Made by a program: the position numbers and the translations under genes. A stretch of DNA of 64,000 bases, from assembly GCF_023074055.1 (NCBI RefSeq), contig NZ_JADPKR010000098.1:1-64000 (forward strand), read 5' to 3'. This DNA is from Bradyrhizobium sp. 141. Lineage in GTDB: Bacteria > Pseudomonadota > Alphaproteobacteria > Rhizobiales > Xanthobacteraceae. The notes beneath the pieces are model-generated. The model saw nothing but the letters and a program-made list of their open reading frames with translations, ran no database searches and was not told where the DNA came from. Below, piece after piece: positions 32,429 through 40,022 of the stretch (position 1 is its first letter; the number at the start of each line of letters is the position of its first letter).

Positions 32429-33963
32429 ATGATCACCTTCTCGTGGGCGGTCGTTTCGGTCGCAGGGGATGCGGGCTTGCGCCAGATCCGCGCGAGCTGC
32501 AACGCGAGCGGAAGCAGCAAAAGCGCAATGCCGGCCACGATCAGGCATGTCACCAGCTTGTTTGCAAAGAAAATCCCGAGCGATCCCTTGGACATCAGCA
32601 TCGACTGCCGGAACGCATCCTCAGCCTTGTCGCCGATCACGATCGCGAGCACGAGCGGCGCCAGCGGATAGAACAGCTTCTTGAAGAGATAGCCGACGAT
32701 CCCGAAGCCCAGCATCATCACGACGTCGAGATAGGAGTTCGACACCGAATAGGCGCCGACGACGCAGATGATCACGATCAGCGGCGCGATGACCACGAAG
32801 GGAATCCGCATCAAGGCGGCGAAGACCGGAACGGTCAGCAGCACCAGCGCGACGGCAACGATATTGCCGACATACATCGAGGCGATCAGGCCCCAGACAA
32901 AATCCTTCTGGTCGACGAACAGCATGGGCCCGGGATTGAGGCCCCAGATCATCAGCCCGCCCATCATGACGGCCGCGGTCGCCGAGCCGGGAATGCCGAG
33001 CGAGAGCATCGGCAGCAGCGCGCTGGTGCCGGCGGCATGATCGGCGGTCTCCGGCGAGATGATGCCTTCGACCTCCCCTGTGCCGAAATACCGGCCGCGA
33101 CGCGAGAAGCGGCGGGCGATGCCGTAGCTCATGAAGGACGCCGCGGTCGGGCCACCCGGCGTGATCCCCATCCAACATCCGATCGCAGCGCTGCGCAGCA
33201 GCGCAACACCATGCCGCGGCAGGCGGCCGACCGCGCGAAACACCTCGCGCCAGTCGATCTTTGAGGACACCGCGCGGGCGTGAAACTCCTCCTCGACGGC
33301 AACCAGAAGCTCGCCGATGCCGAACAGGCCCATCACCGCGACGACGAAGTTCACGCCCTTGACCAGTTCGTCGATGCCCATGGTGAGGCGGACGCTGCCG
33401 GACACCGTGTCGATGCCGATCGCGGCGATCGCGAAGCCGATCGCCAGCGCCACGATCGTCTTGATCGGGGCCGCGCCGCCCATGCCGACGAAGCTGGCAA
33501 AGGCGAGGAAATAGACCGCAAAATACTCAGCCGGCCCGAAGGCGAGCGCGACCTGCGCGACCCAGGATGCGAGGAAGGTGATCAATATGACGCCGATCAG
33601 TGCACCGAACGCGGCCGAGCCGAAGGCGGTGGCGAGCGCCGTGGTCGGCCGGCCGTCGCGCGCCATCGGATAGCCGTCGAAGGTGGTTGCGACCGAGGAC
33701 GGCTCACCCGGGATGTTGAACAGGATCGAGGTGACGGAGCCGCCGAACAGTGCGCCCCAATACATGCTAGAGAGCAGGATGATGGCCGACACCGGCTGCA
33801 TGCCGAAGGTCAGCGGCAGCAGCAGCGACACCCCGTTCGGCGCGCCCAGCCCCGGCAGCACGCCGACGAGAATGCCGAGCAGCACGCCGACCACCATGAG
33901 GACGAGGTGCGGCACGGTGACCGCGATGGTGAAGCCGTGCCAGAGCTCCGAGAGATTCTCCAT
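32425..33963 (-). CDS. Tripartite tricarboxylate transporter, large membrane subunit (TctA)
   Basis: A 512-residue membrane protein with about 11-12 helices. GVLPGLGAPNGVSLLLPLTFGM and SSMYWGALFGGSVTSILFNIPGEPSSVATTFDGYPMA are the canonical TctA motifs; a second related GVSPETADHAAGTSALLPMLSLGIPGSATAAVMMGGLMI stands in the middle, reflecting the internal repeat. It forms the channel of a secondary carrier that takes a carboxylate from TctC. Gene order TctC, TctB, TctA, pdxA-like on one strand. Confidence 0.95.
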   Translation of the reverse strand: MENLSELWHGFTIAVTVPHLVLMVVGVLLGILVGVLPGLGAPNGVSLLLPLTFGMQPVSAIILLSSMYWGALFGGSVTSILFNIPGEPSSVATTFDGYPMARDGRPTTALATAFGSAAFGALIGVILITFLASWVAQVALAFGPAEYFAVYFLAFASFVGMGGAAPIKTIVALAIGFAIAAIGIDTVSGSVRLTMGIDELVKGVNFVVAVMGLFGIGELLVAVEEEFHARAVSSKIDWREVFRAVGRLPRHGVALLRSAAIGCWMGITPGGPTAASFMSYGIARRFSRRGRYFGTGEVEGIISPETADHAAGTSALLPMLSLGIPGSATAAVMMGGLMIWGLNPGPMLFVDQKDFVWGLIASMYVGNIVAVALVLLTVPVFAALMRIPFVVIAPLIVIICVVGAYSVSNSYLDVVMMLGFGIVGYLFKKLFYPLAPLVLAIVIGDKAEDAFRQSMLMSKGSLGIFFANKLVTCLIVAGIALLLLPLALQLARIWRKPASPATETTAHEKVII

Positions 33964-33974
33964 CGGCCCCTCCG

Positions 33975-34457
33975 TCAGAACCCGAGCGCCGCAGCGAGCG
34001 CGCCGTGCGGCAGGCTCACCTGGAACATGCGCTCGAACACGACATAGAGCGCGAGCGCGGTCGCTGCCGCCATGGCGAGCGCGCGCGGCACGGATTGGTG
34101 CCGGGGAATCGCAAGCACCGTGAAGACATAGAGCGAGGATGCGACGTACATCCCGGCGAGCGGGATCGCGGCGACGAAGATCGCAGCCGGCACGAACAGG
34201 CCGGCGAGACGGCGCAGCTCGACCGGCGTGATCGCGACGGGGACATTTGCGAGCGTCGCGGCCGGCAGCGCGCCCCGCGCGAGATTATAGAGGCTCCCGA
34301 GCACGATGATGATGCCGGTCAGGAATGGGAACGTGCCGGCTTCCACGCCTGCACTCGACCAGCCGATGCCATTGTCGAGGCTTGAGACGACGACGGTCAC
34401 ACCAAAACTGCCAGTGAGGATGGCGGTGGCAAGTTCAAGGGCGCGGCGGGAGATCAT
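33975..34457 (-). CDS. Tripartite tricarboxylate transporter, small membrane subunit (TctB)
   Basis: A 160-residue protein with four helices, e.g. TFPFLTGIIIVLGSLYNLA, FVPAAIFVAAIPLAGMYVASSLYVFTVL and ALAMAAATALALYVVFERMF. The layout and final VFERMFQVSLPHG match TctB. Eleven bases before tctA, about 208 bases after TctC; that gap carries a palindromic repeat. Confidence 0.88.
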   Translation of the reverse strand: MISRRALELATAILTGSFGVTVVVSSLDNGIGWSSAGVEAGTFPFLTGIIIVLGSLYNLARGALPAATLANVPVAITPVELRRLAGLFVPAAIFVAAIPLAGMYVASSLYVFTVLAIPRHQSVPRALAMAAATALALYVVFERMFQVSLPHGALAAALGF

Positions 34458-34501
34458 TCGGGGTTCCCGATGACGAGAAACAACAGGACGTCATTCACCA
34501 G

Positions 34502-34612
34502 CCTCGTCCTGAGTAGCGCGCCCTTGCGCGCGTCTTGAAGGACGGCCACAGGCGACATGGCGCCCGCGGCCATCCTTCGAGACGCCCGCTTCCGCGGGCT
34601 CCTCAGGATGAG
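34502..34612. repeat. Inverted pair of a ~41-base dispersed repeat
   Basis: Unit one is CCTCGTCCTGAGTAGCGCGC...CGCGTCTTGAAGGAC (34502-34542). Unit two, read on the other strand from 34612 down to 34573, is CCTCATCCTGAGGAGCCCGC...GGGCGTCTCGAAGG. Each unit is itself a partial palindrome, and the pair is arranged head to head around a short AT-poorer spacer. This matches the REP-like 'CCTCAGGATGAGG' family that I remember as abundant in Bradyrhizobium and Rhodopseudomonas. It lies between tctC and tctB, within the operon. Confidence 0.75.
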
Positions 34613-34665
34613 GTTCTCGGATGCGATTGGCTTCATGGAAGCGATTAGCCCAAAAACAATTCAGC

Positions 34666-35658
34666 TCACTTCACCAGCCAGCCCTGCTCGCCCGCGACCT
34701 GCTTGACGTGCTCGAGGTCGTCCTTGATGAACTTGTCGAACTCGGCGCCGGTCAGGAACGTGTCGACCTGGGAGGTCTTCTCGATATAGTCCTTCCACTC
34801 CGGCGTCGCCTGCACCTTCTTCATGAGGTCGACATAGAACGCAGCCTGGTCCGTCGTGACCTTGCCGGGCAACCACACCGTGCGCGGCTGCTCATATTGC
34901 TTGATGTCGAGCCCTTGCTCGACGCAGGTCGGTACGTCGCTCCAGCCTTCGGTTGCGGTGACCTTCTGTCCCTGCGGCAGCCGCTTCGGACTGAAGACAC
35001 AGAGCGGACGCTGCGTTCCGCCACGCCATTGCCCGAGGCTCTCGCTGGGATTGTTGACGTGGGACTCGAGGTGTCCGCCGGCGAGCTGGACGGCGGTCTC
35101 GGCGCCGCTCTTGAAGGGGATATAGGTCAGTTTGACCTTGCCGGCCTTCTCGATCATGCGCGTCAGCACCTCGTCGGTGTCCTTTGACTGCGCGCCGCCC
35201 ATCTTGAATTCGCCCGATGCGGCGGCCTTCAGATAGTCGCCCGCCGTCTTGTAGGGCGCATCCTGCTTGACCCAGAGTAGGAACTCGTCCTGCGCCATCG
35301 CGGCGATCGGGGTGAGATCGGTGTAGTTGAAGGCGACCTTGGAGACGAGCGGCTGCTGCCAGGCGTTCGACGTCCCAAAGATCACCTTGTAGGGATCGCC
35401 GGCGGAGGCCTTGCCGTAGACGTAGCCCTCAGCGCCACTGCCGCCGCCCTTGTTGACGACGACGATCGGCTGCTCCGTCAGCTTGTGCTTGGTGATGATG
35501 TTCTGCACCGCGCGCGCGAGATTGTCAGTGCCGCCGCCCGGCCCGGCCGTGGCGATGAATTCGATCGGCTTTTGCGGTTGCCAGGCACTGAGCGCCGGCA
35601 TCGTGCCCGCGAGCACGGTCGCGGCTGCGGAGAGCAGGAATATTGACGTCCGACCCAT
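34666..35658 (-). CDS. Periplasmic tripartite tricarboxylate-binding protein (TctC/Bug family)
   Basis: A 330-residue exported protein. The signal peptide is MGRTSIFLLSAAATVLAGTMPALS. WQPQKPIEFIATAGPGGGTDNLAR is the ligand-loop region of Bug proteins; GSGAEGYVYGKAS and MGGAQSKDTDEVLTRMIEKAG are family elements. Bug proteins bind carboxylates such as citrate, protocatechuate or aromatic acids; the ligand here is unknown. First transporter gene after the CoA-transferase. Confidence 0.9.
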   Translation of the reverse strand: MGRTSIFLLSAAATVLAGTMPALSAWQPQKPIEFIATAGPGGGTDNLARAVQNIITKHKLTEQPIVVVNKGGGSGAEGYVYGKASAGDPYKVIFGTSNAWQQPLVSKVAFNYTDLTPIAAMAQDEFLLWVKQDAPYKTAGDYLKAAASGEFKMGGAQSKDTDEVLTRMIEKAGKVKLTYIPFKSGAETAVQLAGGHLESHVNNPSESLGQWRGGTQRPLCVFSPKRLPQGQKVTATEGWSDVPTCVEQGLDIKQYEQPRTVWLPGKVTTDQAAFYVDLMKKVQATPEWKDYIEKTSQVDTFLTGAEFDKFIKDDLEHVKQVAGEQGWLVK

Positions 35659-35721
35659 GATTTCCTCCAGCTGATTTGTCTTTTATGTTTTTGTCTTTGT
35701 TCTTGTCGTTTCGAAATCCGT

Positions 35722-36981
35722 TCAGGCGACGCGTTCCTCGCGTCTTCCTGAGGCCAGCACGATTGCACCTTCTTTTTCGAGCGCTTCGATCTGGCTCTGG
35801 TCGAACCCGTGCTCGGCCAAAACCTCGCCTGTGTGCTCACCATAGACGGGCGCCCCTGATCGCACTTTGCCTGGGGTCTCCGAAAACTTGACGGGAAGGC
35901 CGATCGTCTTAACCGGACCGAGGGTGGAATGCTCGACCTCGACGACCATCTCGCGCGCCAGCGTCTGCGGATCACTAAGTGCCTCCAGCATGTCATGCAC
36001 GGGTCCGCACGGTACGCCCTTCTCGTCCAGCGCCGCGAGCCAGTGCGCCCGCGATTTGGTACGGAAGCGCTCGCCGAGGACCGCTTCGAGCTCCTTCAGG
36101 TGCGCCATGCGGTCGGCCCCGGTGACGAAGCGCGGATCGGCGGCGAGCTCGCTGGCGCCGAGCGCCTCCAGCATCAACAGCCAGTGCTTCTTGTTGGCGC
36201 CGCCGACCACGAGCCAGCCGTCCGAGGCCTCAAAGGCCTGATACGGCGCGTTGAGCGGATGGGCCGAGCCCATCGCGCGCGGCGCGGTGCCCGCGGCGAG
36301 CGCGATGGTCGATTGCCAATAGGTCTGCACCAGGGCGGCCTCATAAAGCGAGGTCTCGACCCATTGCCCTTCGCCGGTCTTGAGACGATGCGTATAGGCG
36401 GCGAGGATGCCCATGCTCGCGAGCAGACCGGCGGTGATGTCGGACAGCGGCGGGCCGCATTTGACGGGCGGACCGTCGGGACGTTCGCCGGTAAAGCTCA
36501 TGATGCCGCTCATCGCCTGCGCGACGAGGTCAAAACCGCGGCGATGCTTGTAGGGACCGGTGCGGCCAAAGCCCGACAGCGAGCAGTAGATCAGCGCCGG
36601 GAATTCGGCGTGCAGATCCTCATAGCCGAAGCCGAGACGCTCCATCGCGCCGGGCGCAAAATTCTCGACCAGCACGTCGGCGCCCGCGATCAGCCGCCGC
36701 AGCACTTGCTTGCCGCCGTCGGTCTTCAGATCCAGCACGATGCCGCGCTTGTTGCGGTTCATCATCAGGAAGGACGCCGCCTCGTCGCCGATCTTCGGCG
36801 GCACCGAATGACGGGTATCGTCGCCGTTCGGCCATTTCTCGATCTTGATCACGTCGGCGCCCATGTCGGCGAGCATCAAGGTGCAGGTCGGCCCGGCCAT
36901 GACATGGGTGAGATCGATGACCTTGAGGCCAGCCAGCGGTCCCGAACGGCGAGAGTTGGATTGCGATCGATCGCTTTGCAT
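35722..36981 (-). CDS. CaiB/BaiF-family (class III) CoA-transferase
   Basis: A 419-residue enzyme: GLKVIDLTHVMAGPTCTLMLADMGADVIKIEKW, RNKRGIVLDLKTDGGKQVLRRLIAGADVLVENFAPG and the catalytic Asp region SDITAGLLASMGILAAYTHR (D in the ~170 area, matching class III Asp). It transfers CoA from a CoA-ester to a free carboxylate. With the enoyl-CoA hydratase and a carboxylate transporter next to it, it probably activates the imported acid to its CoA ester. Confidence 0.93.
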   Translation of the reverse strand: MQSDRSQSNSRRSGPLAGLKVIDLTHVMAGPTCTLMLADMGADVIKIEKWPNGDDTRHSVPPKIGDEAASFLMMNRNKRGIVLDLKTDGGKQVLRRLIAGADVLVENFAPGAMERLGFGYEDLHAEFPALIYCSLSGFGRTGPYKHRRGFDLVAQAMSGIMSFTGERPDGPPVKCGPPLSDITAGLLASMGILAAYTHRLKTGEGQWVETSLYEAALVQTYWQSTIALAAGTAPRAMGSAHPLNAPYQAFEASDGWLVVGGANKKHWLLMLEALGASELAADPRFVTGADRMAHLKELEAVLGERFRTKSRAHWLAALDEKGVPCGPVHDMLEALSDPQTLAREMVVEVEHSTLGPVKTIGLPVKFSETPGKVRSGAPVYGEHTGEVLAEHGFDQSQIEALEKEGAIVLASGRREERVA

Positions 36982-36990
36982 CGGCTGGTC

Positions 36991-37785
36991 CTATTGGCCG
37001 CGCCATTGCGGCGCGCGCTTATTGAGGAAAGCATCGAGCCCTTCGCGAAAATCCTGGCTCGTGTAGCACATCAGGATGAGGTCCTCGCCCTCGTCGCGCG
37101 TCAGCCGCCTTTGTAGGCGGGCCACGGCCTGCTTGGTCGCATTCAGCGTCAGGGGCGCATGGCTGGCGACGAGGCGAGCCACCTCGTCGGCGCGCCGATC
37201 GAGGGCCTGGAGATCGTCGACGACCTCGCCGAGCAGCCCCACGCTTGCAGCCTCCGCGGCGTCGACGAGGCGCGCGGTGAAGATGAGATCCTTGACGCGC
37301 GCGGCACCAATGAGCGCGGTGAGACGGCTGACATTGGACATCGACAGGCAGTTGCCGAGCGTTCGGGCGATGGGAAACCCGATTTTCGCGCTTGTCGTGC
37401 CGATGCGCAGGTCGCAGGAAGCGGCAATGCCCGCCCCGCCTCCGGTGCAGAATCCGTTGATCGCCGCGATGGTCGGCACCCGGCACTGTTCGAGCGTGGT
37501 CAGCACGCGATCGATCCGGTTCTCGTAATCGATCGCGTCCTGCGGCGTCCTGAATTCGCGGAACTGGTTGATGTCGGTGCCCGAGGCGAACGCCTTGTCG
37601 CCGGCCCCGCGCAGCACCAGCACCTTGATAGCGTGGTCGCGGTTGGCTTCCTCGCAGATCGCCGCGAGCCGCTCGTACATGGCGAAGGTGAAGGCGTTAC
37701 GGGCCTGCGGGCGGTTGAAGGTGATCCGCCCGATGCCGTCCTTGCATTCAAAAAGAAGGTCTTCTGCCTCGACTTGCAGGTCCAT
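36991..37785 (-). CDS. Enoyl-CoA hydratase/isomerase-family protein
   Basis: A 264-residue crotonase-fold protein. The oxyanion loops are KAFASGTDINQF (A-S-G-x-D) and GFCTGGGAGIAASCDLRI (GGG). GFPIARTLGNCLS lies where one catalytic acid normally is. Start ATG at 37785 with GAGGAA upstream. It is the first gene of the leftward operon, nine bases before the CoA-transferase, and is divergent from a GntR regulator. The operon promoter and operator are in the 119 bases between. Confidence 0.92.
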   Translation of the reverse strand: MDLQVEAEDLLFECKDGIGRITFNRPQARNAFTFAMYERLAAICEEANRDHAIKVLVLRGAGDKAFASGTDINQFREFRTPQDAIDYENRIDRVLTTLEQCRVPTIAAINGFCTGGGAGIAASCDLRIGTTSAKIGFPIARTLGNCLSMSNVSRLTALIGAARVKDLIFTARLVDAAEAASVGLLGEVVDDLQALDRRADEVARLVASHAPLTLNATKQAVARLQRRLTRDEGEDLILMCYTSQDFREGLDAFLNKRAPQWRGQ

Positions 37786-37890
37786 TTCCTCGGCGTCCTC
37801 CTGTTTTTTACAATTTTTGAATGCAAAACATGAGATTTTCAAGCTGGAACTTGAAAATTTCTGCCTGTAAGTTCATTTTTGAATGCAAAA
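37743..37890. promoter_or_regulatory. GntR operator cluster: three TTTTGAATGCAAAA sites plus an inverted repeat
   Basis: The 16-base element ATTTTTGAATGCAAAA occurs at 37813-37828 and again, identical, at 37875-37890. Its core TTTTGAATGCAAAA is a near-palindrome centred on AT. A third 13-base copy, on the other strand, is at 37743-37755, within codons of the enoyl-CoA hydratase start. Between the first two lies a perfect inverted repeat ATTTTCAAG (37835-37843) / CTTGAAAAT (37850-37858). They flank both divergent start codons, as expected for a GntR/FCD autoregulator. Confidence 0.7.
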
Positions 37891-37904
37891 TTGAGCTCAG
37901 ACCC

Positions 37905-38570
37905 ATGCTTCATGAAGACGTCGTCGGACGCATCCGTGCCATCCTGCTCGACGGCGAAATCCCGCCGGGCGCCCGAATTCCCGAGCGTGAGCTGTGCGAG
38001 CGGCTCGAGATTTCGCGCACGCCACTGCGCGAAGCGCTCAAGGTGCTGGCTGCGGAAGGTCTCGTGCAGCTGCTGCCGCATCGCGGCTCACGCGCGGCAA
38101 AACTGACTGACAAGGACATGCGCGACCTGTTCGAGGTCTGCCAGGGCCTGGAGGCCCTCGCCGGCGAGCTCGCCTGCGAGCGCATCACGGACACCGAGAT
38201 CGACGCAATTGCCGCCGCGCATGCGGACATGGTTCAGCATTATCGCGCGGGCGACCTGATCCAGTATTATCGCGGCAACCGCGCCATTCACGAAGCCATT
38301 GTCAACGCAGCCGGAAACCCCGTGCTCGCGGGGTTGTACACCTCCGTGACCGCGCGCATCCGGCGCGCGCGGTACGTCACGCCGATGACGCCACAGCGCT
38401 GGGCGCTCGCCGTGAAGGAGCATGAGGCAATCCTGAACGCGCTTCAGAGGCGCGACGGCGCCGGCCTCTCGCACATCCTGCGTGCGCATCTGCGCCACAA
38501 GCGCGAAGAGGTGCTGCAGGCGGGCTTTGCCGAGACGGAAGGAAACGACCTCACGCTGAGAATTGCCTAG
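37905..38570 (+). CDS. GntR-family regulator with FCD effector domain
   Basis: A 221-residue regulator from the ATG at 37905 (MLHEDVVGRIRAILLDG). N-terminal winged helix: PGARIPERELCERLEISRTPLREALKVLAAEGLVQLLPHRGSRAA. The FCD domain has the metal-binding type residues in LFEVCQGLEALAGELAC, NRAIHEAIVNAAGNPVL and EHEAILNALQRRD. FCD regulators respond to carboxylic acids. It is divergent from the CoA-transferase/TctABC operon, which it very probably controls. Confidence 0.92.
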   Translation: MLHEDVVGRIRAILLDGEIPPGARIPERELCERLEISRTPLREALKVLAAEGLVQLLPHRGSRAAKLTDKDMRDLFEVCQGLEALAGELACERITDTEIDAIAAAHADMVQHYRAGDLIQYYRGNRAIHEAIVNAAGNPVLAGLYTSVTARIRRARYVTPMTPQRWALAVKEHEAILNALQRRDGAGLSHILRAHLRHKREEVLQAGFAETEGNDLTLRIA

Positions 38571-38794
38571 GCGCAATTCGTGTCGTCCTGGTTTGGCGGA
38601 GAGCGCGTCCACACGTGGCCTTCCCGCTCCGGGAGCTCGTTCCCGCTCCGCGTGAATCTGCGCACTAATTCCACTTGCTAGCTTGTCGCGGCCGGCGCAG
38701 CATACTTTTCTGCCGACCTGCCGTCGCGTGGCCGATCGGGCCGGTGCCAACGCGCGAACAATCGCGCAAAACAAAAGACAAAGCGGAGAAACGC

Positions 38795-39778
38795 ATGACA
38801 ATCGATGTCTCTCGTCGGTCCCTGCTCGCACTTGGGGCGGGCCTTGGTGCTGGCCTTGGCGCCAGCGCCATGCTCGGCAGCAGCGCGTTGGCGCGGGCTC
38901 CCAAGCTCGGCACCCAGACGCCCTACTGGCACCGCTTCGTTCTCGGCGATGCCGAGGTGACCGTCGTATCCGACGGGCCGTTGCCGCTCGGTGATCCCTC
39001 CGGGACTTTCACGGGCGTTCCAAAGGAAGAGGTCAAGAAGATGCTGGCCGACAATTTCCTGTCACCGGACAATGTCGTGCTCGAGCAGAATTCGCCGATC
39101 GTCAATACCGGCGACAAGCTCATCCTGTTCGATACCGGCATGGGCAGTTCGAAAATGTTTGGCGCCACCACCGGGCGACAACAGAAGAGCATGACCGAGG
39201 CCGGCATCAAGCCGGGGGACATCGACGCCGTGGTCTGCTCGCATGCCCATATCGACCATATCGGGGGCATCGTGGACGAAGGCGGCAAGCCGCTGTTTCC
39301 GAACGCGCAGATCTACATCTCCCAGACCGATTTCGATTTCTGGACCGACGAAGGCAAGCTCGGCAGCCCGGTCAAGGACTTCGTCGTCCACGCCCGCAAG
39401 AACCTGCTGCCGGTCCGCGACCGCATCGTGTTCTTCAAGGACGGCCAGGAATTTCTGCCGGGCGTGCAGGCATTGGCGGCGCCCGGCCACACCGTCGGCC
39501 ACACCATCTTCACGGTCTCCTCGGCGGGCAAATCGTTCGCCTTCCTCGGCGACCTCTCGCACCATTCGGTGCTGTTGCTGGAGCGGCCGCGGATGGAGTT
39601 CTCCTACGACACGGATCCGAAGCAGGCGGCCGAGTCGCGCGTCAAGCTCCTGACGATGCTCGCGGCAAACAAGATCCCGGTGATGTCCTATCACTTCGCC
39701 TGGCCGGGTTACGGCCACGTCGCCAAGGCGGGCGAAGGCTTCCACTACTATCCCGAACCGATGAAGATGACGCTGTAG
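38795..39778 (+). CDS. Exported metallo-beta-lactamase-fold hydrolase
   Basis: A 327-residue protein with a Tat-type signal (SRRSLLALGAGLGAGLGASAML). The Zn motif HxHxDH is SHAHIDHIGG; further ligands are APGHTVGHT, LGDLSHHSVLL (D) and a final SYHFAWPGYGH. The layout is like quorum-quenching or N-acyl homoserine lactonase-type MBL proteins, but alkylsulfatase-like and other functions remain possible. ATG 38795 follows GCGGAGA. A strong terminator follows, so it is monocistronic. Confidence 0.85.
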   Translation: MTIDVSRRSLLALGAGLGAGLGASAMLGSSALARAPKLGTQTPYWHRFVLGDAEVTVVSDGPLPLGDPSGTFTGVPKEEVKKMLADNFLSPDNVVLEQNSPIVNTGDKLILFDTGMGSSKMFGATTGRQQKSMTEAGIKPGDIDAVVCSHAHIDHIGGIVDEGGKPLFPNAQIYISQTDFDFWTDEGKLGSPVKDFVVHARKNLLPVRDRIVFFKDGQEFLPGVQALAAPGHTVGHTIFTVSSAGKSFAFLGDLSHHSVLLLERPRMEFSYDTDPKQAAESRVKLLTMLAANKIPVMSYHFAWPGYGHVAKAGEGFHYYPEPMKMTL

Positions 39779-39822
39779 GCCGAGGCCGACCAAGGCAGGT
39801 CGGTCCACTCGCTCGCCTCACC

Positions 39823-39855
39823 AGGTCCGGACAGCGCGCGCTGTCCGGACCTTTT
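39823..39855 (+). terminator. Intrinsic terminator of the MBL-fold gene
   Basis: A 30-base perfect palindrome AGGTCCGGACAGCGC / GCGCTGTCCGGACCT (39823-39852) continues into a T run (39852-39855). The pairing leaves a tight GCGC tetraloop. It starts 44 bases past the stop codon of the hydrolase. Confidence 0.85.
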
Positions 39856-39898
39856 GCTTGCAACCGGGCTCCGCATAGCTCCGCGCCGTTATATCGGG

Positions 39899-39923
39899 AA
39901 TATCGATAGCAACAGTCGATATT
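39899..39923. promoter_or_regulatory. Candidate LysR-type operator upstream of the OFA carrier
   Basis: AATATCGA (39899-39906), nine bases, TCGATATT (39916-39923): perfect inverted repeat of the T-N11-A type. The 9-mer ATATCGATA at 39900-39908 recurs, on the other strand, at 42908-42916 immediately before the LysR gene. It lies 100 bases before the carrier start. Confidence 0.55.
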
Positions 39924-40022
39924 ATTCGTTTGTCAAAACCATTCTCCTGCGTAGCTTGAGGACGCGATCGCCTGCAGCCGGATGGCTGCGCCAAGAAGGG
40001 CGACGCGCCAGGAGGATTTTCG

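Noticed and set aside
34454..34636. 60-codon minus-strand ORF (SENLILRSPRKRASRRMAA...)
   Set aside because: It is the conceptual translation of the REP-like repeat pair. Such ORFs are often annotated but arise from the repeat itself.
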